NCBI GenBank assembly: GCA_965248175.1
Contig: OZ252093.1
Span: forward strand, 992,001 to 1,056,000
Source: VXPQ01 sp965248175
Lineage (GTDB): Bacteria > Bacteroidota > Rhodothermia > Rhodothermales > VXPQ01
Reading direction: 5' to 3'
Length of the DNA stretch: 64,000 bases
Shown: positions 18,407-26,974 of the stretch, in pieces
Position numbering within the stretch: the first letter of the stretch is position 1
How the letters are laid out: each line of letters starts with the position of its first letter
The notes under the pieces: generated by a model
What the model was told of the DNA's origin: nothing
What the model saw: only the letters and a program-made list of their open reading frames with translations
Databases searched by the model: none
Program-made: the position numbers and the translations under genes

Positions 18407-19387
18407 ATGAAGAAGGCATTCGTTACCGGGGGTACGGGGTTCATAGGGAGTCATCTCGTCGAGGAATTGCTGCGCCGGGGTGCAGACGAAGTGCGATGCC
18501 TCGTCCGAACCCGGCGCAAATGGCTGGAGAATCTTCCGATCCGGGAGGTGCGCGGCGACTTGTTCGATGAGGCGCTCATCGCTGAAGCCGTGCGTGGTGT
18601 GGATTACGTGTATCATAATGCCGGCGTCACGCGCGCTCGGGACGATGATGCCTTCCGGCAGGGGAATGTCGAGGCGACGCTCCGCTTGATGGAGGTGCTT
18701 GCCCGCGTGAATCCGGGAGTGCGGCGCGTAGTGGTTACCAGCACCCTCGCTGTCATTGGGCGGTGCTCTGACCACATAGCCACTGAGGAAAGCGCCCTGC
18801 AGCCCTTGAGCCGCTACGGCGCCAGCAAGGCATGCATGGAGGAGGCGTTATCTGCCTGGCAAGATCGCTTGCCTATCACGATCGTGCGTCCCCCTACCGT
18901 ATATGGGCCGAGAGAAGCCGACCTGTTTACGTTTTTTCGGATGGTGAACAAGGGCATCTGTCCGGTGGTCGGAAATACCCGCGAGCCGACGATGAGTCTG
19001 GTTCATGTCGCCGATCTGGTGCGGGGCATGATGGCTGCGGCGGAGACGCCGGCTGCCGTAGGGGAAACGTTTTTTCTCGGCGGCGAGGCATTCTATTCGT
19101 GGCGCGATCTCAAGGAGGCAACTACGGCGGCGCTGGGTCGCAGGGCTGTTACCCTATCTGTACCATCCACGTTCGTCAGTATGCTGGGGACGCTGGTGGA
19201 AGAGGTGACCCGACCGGGTGGGATGCTGCCGCCCTTCCACCGGGAAAAAGCGCGTGAAATCAGGTATGCATGCAAGATGTGCTGCATCGACAAGGCCCGG
19301 CAGCTTCTCGGTTATCGTCCCGCCATCTCGTTGAAGGAAGGGGTTGCGGACGCCATTGCATGGTATCGCACGCGGGGATGGTTGTAA
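18407..19387 (+). CDS. Extended SDR, NAD-dependent epimerase/dehydratase family
   Basis: Rossmann-fold protein of about 326 residues. The NAD(P) motif TGGTGFIGSH is at the N terminus, D-rich strand ends read VRGDLFD, and the catalytic pair is in SRYGASK (Tyr-x3-Lys). The following PPTVYGPRE is typical of extended SDRs. The substrate may be a nucleotide sugar, a sterol-like compound or dihydroflavonol; the sequence does not decide. I chose the ATG at 18407 because the motif must lie near the N terminus; an in-frame start at 18374 also exists. Confidence 0.82.
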   Translation: MKKAFVTGGTGFIGSHLVEELLRRGADEVRCLVRTRRKWLENLPIREVRGDLFDEALIAEAVRGVDYVYHNAGVTRARDDDAFRQGNVEATLRLMEVLARVNPGVRRVVVTSTLAVIGRCSDHIATEESALQPLSRYGASKACMEEALSAWQDRLPITIVRPPTVYGPREADLFTFFRMVNKGICPVVGNTREPTMSLVHVADLVRGMMAAAETPAAVGETFFLGGEAFYSWRDLKEATTAALGRRAVTLSVPSTFVSMLGTLVEEVTRPGGMLPPFHREKAREIRYACKMCCIDKARQLLGYRPAISLKEGVADAIAWYRTRGWL

Positions 19388-19530
19388 GGTGGCGCTTTAC
19401 CCAGGCAGAGGGGGCGCCGATAGGCGCCTCACGCCGGCAATGATGGAAATGCTTCCCGGTATCGCCGGGAGAACCGATTTCGGGTGGTATCGTTGACGGT
19501 ACGGAAGGCTGTCTTCATGTCAATTTTGCA

Positions 19531-22500
19531 ATGATCAAAACCATGAGTGCGCTCGGATTCAACACGGGGTACATCGAGGAGCTCTACGACCAATATCTTG
19601 AAGACCCGGAAAGCGTAGCCGAGGCCTGGCGGGAATTCTTTGCCGACTACACGCCCGACGAGCCGTTTCGCGCGGTCACGGAGGCACGGCAGGTTACGGC
19701 GCCTCTTCCTGACGAGGTGGTTGTAGAGCCGTCTCCTGAGCAGGGGGACGGGGCTGCACCTGAGCCGGAAGCGCCGTCGGCGCCGCCCTCTCCTCCCGAG
19801 CCCAAGGCGGACAAGGATGTTATTCGGGGGTCGCAGGCAAAGATCGTCGAAAACATGGAGGCGAGCCTTGGTGTCCCCACGGCTACTTCCATGCGGACCA
19901 TTCCGGTCAAACTGATGATCGAGAACCGCATCCTTATCAATGCTTACCAGCAGCACCAGGGTGGGGAAAAAGTTTCGTTCACCCACCTGATCATGTGGGC
20001 GCTCGTAAAGGCGCTGGCCCGGTTCCCCAACATGAATACGATGTTCCTGCGCGAGGACGGGGTTTCCCGACACGTGCTCCCGAAGCAGGTCAATCTCGGT
20101 CTCGCTATCGATATCGAACGGAGAGGCCGGCGCACGCTGCTCGTGCCTAACATCAAGGGAGCGGAACGCATGAATTTCCCTCAGTTGATGGGCATTTACA
20201 ACAATATTATTCGCCGTGCAAGGGATGGCAGACTCACCGTTGCAGATTTCGAGGGGACGACCGCTACGCTCACCAATCCGGGCATGATCGGCACCAATAT
20301 GAGTGTTGCGCGGCTCATGCCCGGTCAGGGCGTGATTATCGGCGCCGGCGCCATAGGGTATCCCCCGGAATACCATTCCTATCCGCCCGAGGCGGTGAGC
20401 AAGGCGGGTATCTCGCCAGTGATGAACATTACCTCGACGTATGATCATCGCATTATTCAGGGGGCCGAAAGCGGCTCGTTTCTGCTCTATCTCGCGGACA
20501 CCTTACTCGGTAAGCACGGATTTTATCAGCAGATTTTCGAGCAACTGAACATTCCCTATCAACCGTACGAGCTCTCGATGGATACGACCCCGCAGATTGG
20601 CGGGGGACAGCCCGGGGATCGTGTTGATATGGTGCATAAACAAGCGCGTGTCCTGCAATTCATCCGGGAGCATCGGGTGCGTGGGCATTTGCAGGCGGAC
20701 ATCAATCCGCTGGGCTATAGCTGGATGTATCATCCCGAACTGGATCCTTTCTGGTACGAATTGACGATTTGGGATCTGGACCGGGAATTTTTGACAGGAG
20801 GGATGGGCGGCCGGGATGTGCTGCCGCTACGCGATATTGTGGAGATTGTGCGCAATACCTATTGCCGCAAGATCGGCATTGAGTATATGCACATATCAAG
20901 CCCCACCGAAAAACGATGGCTGCAGGATCGGCTTGAGCCGACGGGGCGCGAGGAGCCGGTAAGCCCCGAAGCCAAACGCCGCATTCTTCGGAAACTGAAT
21001 GCGGCTGAGGCATTTGAGCGATTCCTGCATACGAAATACATAGGGCACAAGCGGTTTTCGCTCGAGGGCGCCGAGTCGGTGATTCCGATGATCGACGCCA
21101 TGTTGTCGGAGGCGGCGGAGCACGATGTTCAGGAGGTGGTAGTCGGTATGGCGCACCGGGGCCGCCTGAACATCCTTGCGAATATTCTCAACAAGCCCTA
21201 CGAGGCGATCTTCTCCGAGTTTGAGGGCAACATCGATCCTGCCACGACGCAGGGTTCGGGCGACGTCAAGTACCATTTGGGCGCTCATGGCGAGCATACC
21301 GCGCCTGGAGGCGCAATCGTGAAACTCATGCTGGCTTCTAATCCGAGCCATCTTGAGGCAGTCAACCCGATTGTCGAAGGGATGGTGCGCGCCCGGCAGG
21401 ACCTTCTGCGATATGGCGAGCAGGGTTTGCTCGAATCGGAATCCCGAGATGCGGTTATTCCGCTCCTGATCCACGGCGATGCGGCCTTCGCCGGACAGGG
21501 TGTTGTAACCGAAACGCTCAATCTGAGTCAGCTTGCCGGGTATACGACCGGCGGGACCATTCATATTGTTATCAACAATCAGATCGGATTCACGACATCG
21601 CCTTCGGATGCTCGCAGTTCGACGTATGCGACGGATGCAGCCCGAACGATCCAGGCGCCGATTTTTCATGTGAACGGGGACGATCCGGAGGCGTGCGTAC
21701 GTGTGGTGCAGCTTGCGCTCGAATACCGCAACGCCTTCAACAAGGATGTGGTCATCGACATGTTGTGCTATCGTGTTCGCGGGCACAATGAGGGGGATGA
21801 GCCGACGTTCACCCAGCCATTGCTCTACAGGAAGATCGAAGACAAACGCTCTCCCCGAAAGTTGTATACGGAGCGCCTCCTGCGCCGGGGGGAAATGAAT
21901 CCCGAAGAAGCGGAAGAGATTCTGCATGACTATCGTGACAGGTTGCAGGAAGCCTTCGACCTCACGACGGCGATGGATGCCAAACGGGCGAAGAATCTTG
22001 CTGCCGCGTTAGCGGCTCCCGCTCCTTTATCGCTCGCGGAGCCGGACACCTCTACGCCGGAGGAAAATCTGCACGCAGTGGCCCATGCCATGACCGAATT
22101 TCCGGACAATGTGCGGGTGCACAAGAAGCTGGTCCGCCAGTTTCAGCGTAACAAGGCATTGTACCTCGAGCAGCAGCAGGTTGGCTGGGCGTACGCCGAG
22201 ACACTGGCCTTCGGGTCCCTGCTTCTCGAGGGGACTACGGTCCGGTTGAGCGGTCAGGATTCACGGCGCGCCACGTTCAGTCAGCGCCATGCGGTGCTTT
22301 ATGACCAGCAAACAGGGCGGGAATATATCCCGCTGAATAACATCCGCGAGGAACAGGCGAAGCTCCTCATTTACGATTCGCTCCTGTCCGAATATGCGGT
22401 ACTTGGTTTCGATTATGGTTATTCCGTTGCCGATCCTTCCGCCCTCGTTATCTGGGAAGCGCAGTTCGGGGATTTCGCCAACGGCGCACAGATCGTGTTC

Positions 22501-23247
22501 GACCAGTTCCTGGTTGCGGCCGAAGCGAAATGGGCCCAGCAAAGCAGTCTTGTGGCATTGCTTCCGCACGGGTGGGAAGGACAGGGCCCCGAGCACTCGT
22601 CCGCTCGCCTCGAACGCTTTTTGCAGATGTGCGCCGAGGAGAACATGATCGTATGCAATCTCACGACCCCGGCCAATTATTTCCATGCGTTGCGTCGGCA
22701 GGTGCGCTTGAGCGACCGCAAGCCGCTGATTGTGATGGCCCCGAAGAGTCTGTTGCGCCATCCTCTTTTCGTTTCTCCGGCGTCGGAGCTCGCCAACGGG
22801 CGATTTCAGAAGGTTATTCCGTCCGATGCCGATCCAGGATCCGTGCGGCGGCATGTACTGTGTACCGGCAAGGTGTACTACGATCTGGTACAGGCGCTTC
22901 AGAAAAAGGAGGATACGTCCATTGCCGTTACCCGGATCGAGCAGCACTACCCGTTTCCCGAAGAAGAGGTTCTGGCCGAACTGGTGCGTTACGGAGACAC
23001 CACTGAGGTATGCTGGGTCCAGGAGGAGCCTGCCAACATGGGTGCATGGACGTACATGCAGTGTCGCCTCGATACCTTGCTCGGCAAGGTAAGCCGCGTT
23101 GGATGGGGGCGAACGGCGTACGTCGGGCGTCCGGGCAGTGCGAGTCCGGCGACGGGCAGTGCGGAAATGCACAAAGCCGAAACCGAGAACATCCTCAGCA
23201 CGGTGCTGGGGAGGTCCCGCCTGCCTGTCTATGAACCGTTTCGGTGA
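19531..23247 (+). CDS. kgd: Multifunctional 2-oxoglutarate dehydrogenase E2-E1 fusion (Kgd type)
   Basis: Protein of 1,238 residues combining two activities of the 2-oxoglutarate dehydrogenase complex. Residues ~4-40 resemble the E1 N-terminal helix (FNTGYIEELYDQYLEDPESV), then comes an acidic Pro/Glu-rich linker. An E2 succinyltransferase domain spans about 105-335 with the catalytic His in STYDHRIIQG. A full thiamine-dependent E1 (about 370-1238) has HRVRGH, VVGMAHRGRLN, HGDAAFAGQGVV and NNQIGFTTSP. No lipoyl domain is present, as in actinobacterial Kgd, so lipoyl groups must come from another E2. The ATG at 19543 is an alternative start. Confidence 0.9.
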   Translation: MIKTMSALGFNTGYIEELYDQYLEDPESVAEAWREFFADYTPDEPFRAVTEARQVTAPLPDEVVVEPSPEQGDGAAPEPEAPSAPPSPPEPKADKDVIRGSQAKIVENMEASLGVPTATSMRTIPVKLMIENRILINAYQQHQGGEKVSFTHLIMWALVKALARFPNMNTMFLREDGVSRHVLPKQVNLGLAIDIERRGRRTLLVPNIKGAERMNFPQLMGIYNNIIRRARDGRLTVADFEGTTATLTNPGMIGTNMSVARLMPGQGVIIGAGAIGYPPEYHSYPPEAVSKAGISPVMNITSTYDHRIIQGAESGSFLLYLADTLLGKHGFYQQIFEQLNIPYQPYELSMDTTPQIGGGQPGDRVDMVHKQARVLQFIREHRVRGHLQADINPLGYSWMYHPELDPFWYELTIWDLDREFLTGGMGGRDVLPLRDIVEIVRNTYCRKIGIEYMHISSPTEKRWLQDRLEPTGREEPVSPEAKRRILRKLNAAEAFERFLHTKYIGHKRFSLEGAESVIPMIDAMLSEAAEHDVQEVVVGMAHRGRLNILANILNKPYEAIFSEFEGNIDPATTQGSGDVKYHLGAHGEHTAPGGAIVKLMLASNPSHLEAVNPIVEGMVRARQDLLRYGEQGLLESESRDAVIPLLIHGDAAFAGQGVVTETLNLSQLAGYTTGGTIHIVINNQIGFTTSPSDARSSTYATDAARTIQAPIFHVNGDDPEACVRVVQLALEYRNAFNKDVVIDMLCYRVRGHNEGDEPTFTQPLLYRKIEDKRSPRKLYTERLLRRGEMNPEEAEEILHDYRDRLQEAFDLTTAMDAKRAKNLAAALAAPAPLSLAEPDTSTPEENLHAVAHAMTEFPDNVRVHKKLVRQFQRNKALYLEQQQVGWAYAETLAFGSLLLEGTTVRLSGQDSRRATFSQRHAVLYDQQTGREYIPLNNIREEQAKLLIYDSLLSEYAVLGFDYGYSVADPSALVIWEAQFGDFANGAQIVFDQFLVAAEAKWAQQSSLVALLPHGWEGQGPEHSSARLERFLQMCAEENMIVCNLTTPANYFHALRRQVRLSDRKPLIVMAPKSLLRHPLFVSPASELANGRFQKVIPSDADPGSVRRHVLCTGKVYYDLVQALQKKEDTSIAVTRIEQHYPFPEEEVLAELVRYGDTTEVCWVQEEPANMGAWTYMQCRLDTLLGKVSRVGWGRTAYVGRPGSASPATGSAEMHKAETENILSTVLGRSRLPVYEPFR

Positions 23248-23275
23248 GTGCTAATGAGCTGGGCGACGGGTGGGC

Positions 23276-23470
23276 TCAGTGCCTTCTGGAATGCTTTCTG
23301 GACATGCGATGCGATTTCTCGCGGGCAACCCGCCGTTCTTCGGAGGGCTTCGTGAAAGCCATATTCGCACGATAGATGCGAAGAATGCGGCTACGGTTCA
23401 CGGCGCGTTTGAAACGGCGCAGGGCGCGATCGATGGATTCGCTGTCTCGAACCTTGACTCCTACGGACAA
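23276..23470 (-). CDS. rpsU: 30S ribosomal protein bS21
   Basis: Basic 64-residue protein whose sequence follows bS21 throughout: VKVRDSESIDRALRRFKR near the N terminus, then a KPSEERRVAREKSHR-type basic tail. It starts with TTG at 23470, supported by an AAGGAG seven bases upstream on the minus strand. It lies antisense between kgd and rdgB, converging on kgd with 28 bases between stop codons. bS21 is thought to act in translation initiation at the 30S subunit. Confidence 0.88.
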   Translation of the reverse strand: MSVGVKVRDSESIDRALRRFKRAVNRSRILRIYRANMAFTKPSEERRVAREKSHRMSRKHSRRH

Positions 23471-23604
23471 AATTATTCTCCTTGCGATACCGGGTATACA
23501 GGTGAATGGGCCGGCCGGATGGTCGGCTGGCTTCGTTGGTTGGGTTAACCGCTTTTTGCGGTAGCCTTTTAAAACCGTTGTTCTCCGCAGATTGTTCCTG
23601 TATC

Positions 23605-24189
23605 ATGACACTTCTTCTTTCCACGAGGAACCCGGGTAAGATCGCGGAGATACGCCTGCTATTGTCGGACTTGCCGATTACGCTGCGTTCCGTTTCGGAG
23701 ATAGATGGGGCGCCGTTCGTTGAGGAGGATGCCCATACGTTGGAGGGCAACGCGCGCAAGAAGGCCGAAACGCTGCATGCCTTCGAAGGTCTTCCCGCCC
23801 TGGCTGACGATACAGGTCTGGAAGTGGATGCGCTCGGCGGCTTGCCCGGCGTGCAGTCGGCCCGGTTTGCAGGGTTGCTCGCCGACGATGCGGCGAATCG
23901 CCGGAAGTTGCTCGCCGATCTGCAGGGCGTTAAAGACCGATCCGCCCGTTTTCGCACCGTGATTGCCCTTGCAGACGAAACGGGCACTCGCTTTTTTGAA
24001 GGCGTTTGCCGGGGTACGATCATTGACGAAGAGCGGGGGGACAAGGGCTTTGGTTACGACAGGATTTTTGTGCCGGAGGGCAGGGACCGTACGTTTGCGG
24101 AGTTGGATGCGGAAGAAAAGAATGCTATAAGCCACCGGGGAGCGGCGCTCCGGCGATTGGCAATGTATCTCCATGATCAGGTGGGTTGA
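23605..24189 (+). CDS. rdgB: Non-canonical purine NTP pyrophosphatase (RdgB/HAM1)
   Basis: House-cleaning enzyme that hydrolyses dITP, XTP and related nucleotides. The N-terminal STRNPGKIAEI (usual T/S-x-N-x-x-K), the central ADDTGLEVDALGGLPGVQSARFAG and the C-terminal GFGYDRIF and ISHRGAAL motifs are all present. About 194 residues, normal length. The frame is open further upstream, but the ATG at 23605 matches the family start. It is 8 bases from dtd. Confidence 0.93.
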   Translation: MTLLLSTRNPGKIAEIRLLLSDLPITLRSVSEIDGAPFVEEDAHTLEGNARKKAETLHAFEGLPALADDTGLEVDALGGLPGVQSARFAGLLADDAANRRKLLADLQGVKDRSARFRTVIALADETGTRFFEGVCRGTIIDEERGDKGFGYDRIFVPEGRDRTFAELDAEEKNAISHRGAALRRLAMYLHDQVG

Positions 24190-24197
24190 GGAACGGC

Positions 24198-24650
24198 ATG
24201 GTTGCATTGATTCAGCGGGTTCGGGAGGCATCGGTGCAGGTTGAAGGGACGGAGGTCGGACGCATAGGCCCCGGTATGCTGATTCTCTTCGGCGCCCACC
24301 GCACGGATACGGAAGCAGAAGTGGACTGGCTGGCCGGCAAGTGCGCCCGCCTGCGCATCTTTCCCGATGAGGAAGGCAGGATGAATCGTTCGATCGTCGA
24401 AACCGGCGGAGAGGTGCTTGTAGTGTCGCAGTTCACATTGTATGGGGATGTGCGGCGCGGTAACCGGCCCTCCTTCGTGGATGCGGCGGTCCCCGAGCAG
24501 GCCGAAGCGCTGTACGAGTCGTTCGTGGAGCGGATGGCCGCACAACTCGCCGCACCCGTCCGGACGGGCGTGTTCGGCGCCATGATGGAGGTGCATCTCG
24601 TGAACGATGGGCCGGTGACGCTTTGGGTAGAACGCCGCCATGGTGCATAA
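24198..24650 (+). CDS. dtd: D-aminoacyl-tRNA deacylase
   Basis: Protein of 150 residues that removes D-amino acids or glycine mischarged on tRNA. MVALIQRVREASVQV is the conserved start. The catalytic SQFTLYGDVRRGNRPSF and the cross-subunit Gly-Pro motif in DGPVTLWV are intact. It follows rdgB by 8 bases, so the two are likely co-transcribed. Confidence 0.93.
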   Translation: MVALIQRVREASVQVEGTEVGRIGPGMLILFGAHRTDTEAEVDWLAGKCARLRIFPDEEGRMNRSIVETGGEVLVVSQFTLYGDVRRGNRPSFVDAAVPEQAEALYESFVERMAAQLAAPVRTGVFGAMMEVHLVNDGPVTLWVERRHGA

Positions 24651-24745
24651 CACGCTTGCCGGTCAGCCGGCGTGCGCCTATTTTTGCTATGTTCCTGTTT
24701 TCACAGGGCTTGCCGTGTTTCCCCGGATCGTTTCTTTCCGCCATC

Positions 24746-25252
24746 ATGCCAGACGATGCTCCTTCCCTGACTCATTTGAATCCCGAAGGCGGCGTACGCA
24801 TGGTGGATGTGGGGTCAAAACCCGGCTCTGTCCGCACGGCGACGGCTGCGGGGCGTGTCCACCTTGGCGAGGAAGCCTTTCATGCCGTGGCGTCCGGAAC
24901 CGTGAACAAGGGAAATGTTCTCTGTACCGCCCAGGTGGCCGGCATACAGGCGGCCAAGCGCACCGCTGGCCTCATTCCGCTATGTCATAATGTGGCGCTG
25001 GCGGGCGTCGAGGTGACCTTTGACCTGTGCGAGGAGGATTTTTCGATAGAAGTGCAGGCTTGTGCAAAAGCCGTCGGCCAGACAGGCGTCGAAATGGAGG
25101 CCCTGACCGCCGTTTCCGTTGCATGTCTCACCGTATATGACATGTGCAAGGCAATTTCGAAGGACATCCTCATCACGGATATCCGGCTGCTGGCCAAGGC
25201 TGGCGGCGCAAGCGGTGCGTACGAACGTTCTCCGAAAGCGAGCACGGCGTAA
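24746..25252 (+). CDS. moaC: Cyclic pyranopterin monophosphate synthase MoaC
   Basis: Molybdenum cofactor biosynthesis enzyme of 168 residues acting after MoaA. Family motifs are MVDVGSKPGSVRTATAAG, KGNVLCTAQVAGIQAAKRT, LIPLCHNVAL and the C-terminal GVEMEALTAVSVACLTVYDMCKA. The catalytic Lys is in the final DIRLLAKAGG. No other moa gene is in the window, so the pathway is dispersed. The start is taken at 24746, as upstream in-frame codons overlap dtd. Confidence 0.93.
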   Translation: MPDDAPSLTHLNPEGGVRMVDVGSKPGSVRTATAAGRVHLGEEAFHAVASGTVNKGNVLCTAQVAGIQAAKRTAGLIPLCHNVALAGVEVTFDLCEEDFSIEVQACAKAVGQTGVEMEALTAVSVACLTVYDMCKAISKDILITDIRLLAKAGGASGAYERSPKASTA

Positions 25253-25327
25253 CCATCGGGCGGTTTCGTCGTATACTTCCGTACGGCTGTTTGCTGCCCG
25301 CATTTTTCACGAGACCCCGCCCCTCGC

Positions 25328-26317
25328 ATGGAAAGCCTTTTTACAACGCTCGGCTTGCTGATTATCGCGCTGATCGTTCTGTTTTTCGTTTTTATCCTGT
25401 ACTTCGTGCCGATCGGGCTGTGGGTAACCGCCTATTTCTCGGGGGTCAAGCTCAAGCTGTTCCGCGATCTGGTCGGGATGCGGTTGCGCAAAGTGCCGCC
25501 CTACTTGATCGTCAGGCCACTCATTACGGCGCACAAGGCGGGGGTCTACGTGGATACGCCGCAACTCGAGGCGCATTATCTGGCCCAGGGGGATGTGCAA
25601 AAGGTCGTGAATGCATTGATTTCGGCGGACAAGGCCAGCATTGATCTTACCTTCGAACGGGCGACAGCCATAGATCTTGCAGGCCGGGACGTATTCGAGG
25701 CCGTGCAGGTATCCGTCAACCCGAAGGTTATCGAGACGCCTGCTGTGTCTGCAGTGGCCAAGGATGGCATTCAGGTACGCGCCGTTGCCCGCGTGACGGT
25801 TCGCGCCAATATCGAGCGTCTTGTGGGCGGAGCCGGCGAAGAGACCATCATTGCGCGTGTCGGAGAAGGCATCGTGTCCACGATCGGCTCCTCCGAAACG
25901 CACGCCCTTGTGCTGGAAAATCCCGATTCGATTTCCAAAGTGGTGTTGTCCAAGGGGCTTGATTCAGGCACCGCATTCGAGATTCTTTCCATTGACATTG
26001 CGGATGTCGATGTGGGCGAGAATATCGGGGCCAAGTTGCAGACGGATCAGGCGGAAGCCGATCTGCAGGTGGCGAGGGCGAAAGCCGAAGAGCGCCGCGC
26101 CTCGGCGGTGGCCCGAGAGCAGGAGATGCTGGCGGCCGTTCAGGAACAGCGGGCCAAAGTGGTTTCTGCCGAAGCGGAGGTCCCCAAGGCTCTGGCGGCT
26201 GCGCTGCGTAGCGGTAATATTGGCGCCATGGATTTCTACACGCTGCGCAATGTCGAGGCGGACACGCGCATGAGGGATTCCATCGGGCGAGAGGGTGCTG
26301 ACGACAAGCATAAATAG
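25328..26317 (+). CDS. floA: Flotillin-like protein FloA
   Basis: Bacterial flotillin of 329 residues (formerly UPF0365). An N-terminal hydrophobic hairpin (about 1-35) is followed by a FSGVKLKLFRDLVGMRLRKVPP segment and an SPFH-like domain. An Ala/Glu-rich coiled coil starts near 235 (EADLQVARAKAEERRASAV). The sequence resembles Bacillus FloA along its length. Such proteins oligomerise and organise membrane microdomains. The usual neighbour, an NfeD-like gene, is not present. Confidence 0.9.
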   Translation: MESLFTTLGLLIIALIVLFFVFILYFVPIGLWVTAYFSGVKLKLFRDLVGMRLRKVPPYLIVRPLITAHKAGVYVDTPQLEAHYLAQGDVQKVVNALISADKASIDLTFERATAIDLAGRDVFEAVQVSVNPKVIETPAVSAVAKDGIQVRAVARVTVRANIERLVGGAGEETIIARVGEGIVSTIGSSETHALVLENPDSISKVVLSKGLDSGTAFEILSIDIADVDVGENIGAKLQTDQAEADLQVARAKAEERRASAVAREQEMLAAVQEQRAKVVSAEAEVPKALAAALRSGNIGAMDFYTLRNVEADTRMRDSIGREGADDKHK

Positions 26318-26362
26318 CCGCGCCGGACAGGCCATGCCATACCCTTGGCCGGATAGCACACG

Positions 26363-26938
26363 ATGATCCCCCGTATTGTGGCTTTTTGCTCGCTGGGTGC
26401 GCTGAATGTCACGCAGGAATTGGCCGGGGCAATTCTCCGGGATATAGAGGGGGCGGACCCTGATCTTGTGGCGGAGGAGACGTTGTGTCTCGTGGCCATC
26501 GCCACGTTGCGGGCGGCGCAGGCCGGTCTTCGGGAATCCCCGGACGCAGCTGCTGCCGCAGGGCCTGTGTTGGCAGCATTGCCGTACACATACCGGCGTT
26601 ATCTCACAGGTCTCGATATGCTCGATCGCAACGATCCGTCGTTGGCTGAGCCGGCATCGGTCGAGGCGGTGGATCGCCGGTTGCAGCGCAAGCAGCGATT
26701 TTATGAAGGACAGTTTCCCGAAGCGACGTTTCCCGGAGAGGAGATGCTCACAAGCGGGATGGAACTCTGGATGGGCCGCATCAGCCCTCCGAAATTGCCC
26801 GAAACCCCGTCCGTAAGGCTACGCAAGATGGGCCTTGCAAGATTACTGGGGGCGCACCTCCGTGTCGTAGGGGCATACTGCCGGAGTGTCGCGGCTTCGG
26901 AGAAGGACAGAGCTGGCGATGCGGCAGGGGGCGTGTAG
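26363..26938 (+). CDS. Hypothetical protein, helix-rich
   Basis: I do not recognise this 191-residue protein. It is rich in Ala, Leu and Arg, probably all helical, without a signal peptide or obvious membrane segment. It starts MIPRIVAFCSLGALNV. It follows floA by 45 bases in the same direction and could be its operon partner. It converges on the CorC-family gene with 36 bases between. Codon use matches its neighbours, so it is probably a real native gene. Confidence 0.6.
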   Translation: MIPRIVAFCSLGALNVTQELAGAILRDIEGADPDLVAEETLCLVAIATLRAAQAGLRESPDAAAAAGPVLAALPYTYRRYLTGLDMLDRNDPSLAEPASVEAVDRRLQRKQRFYEGQFPEATFPGEEMLTSGMELWMGRISPPKLPETPSVRLRKMGLARLLGAHLRVVGAYCRSVAASEKDRAGDAAGGV

Positions 26939-26974
26939 CATCTCGCACCTTGCTGTTTCCCGCCGCCGGTCTCG

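Noticed and set aside
19411..19430. GGCGCC GATA GGCGCC hairpin after the SDR gene
   Set aside because: Stem of 6 bp made of a self-complementary hexamer and no T run; could be chance in GC-rich DNA.
19429..20448. 339-codon minus-strand frame over the 5' part of kgd
   Set aside because: Antisense shadow; the plus strand encodes the E2 domain with its catalytic motif.
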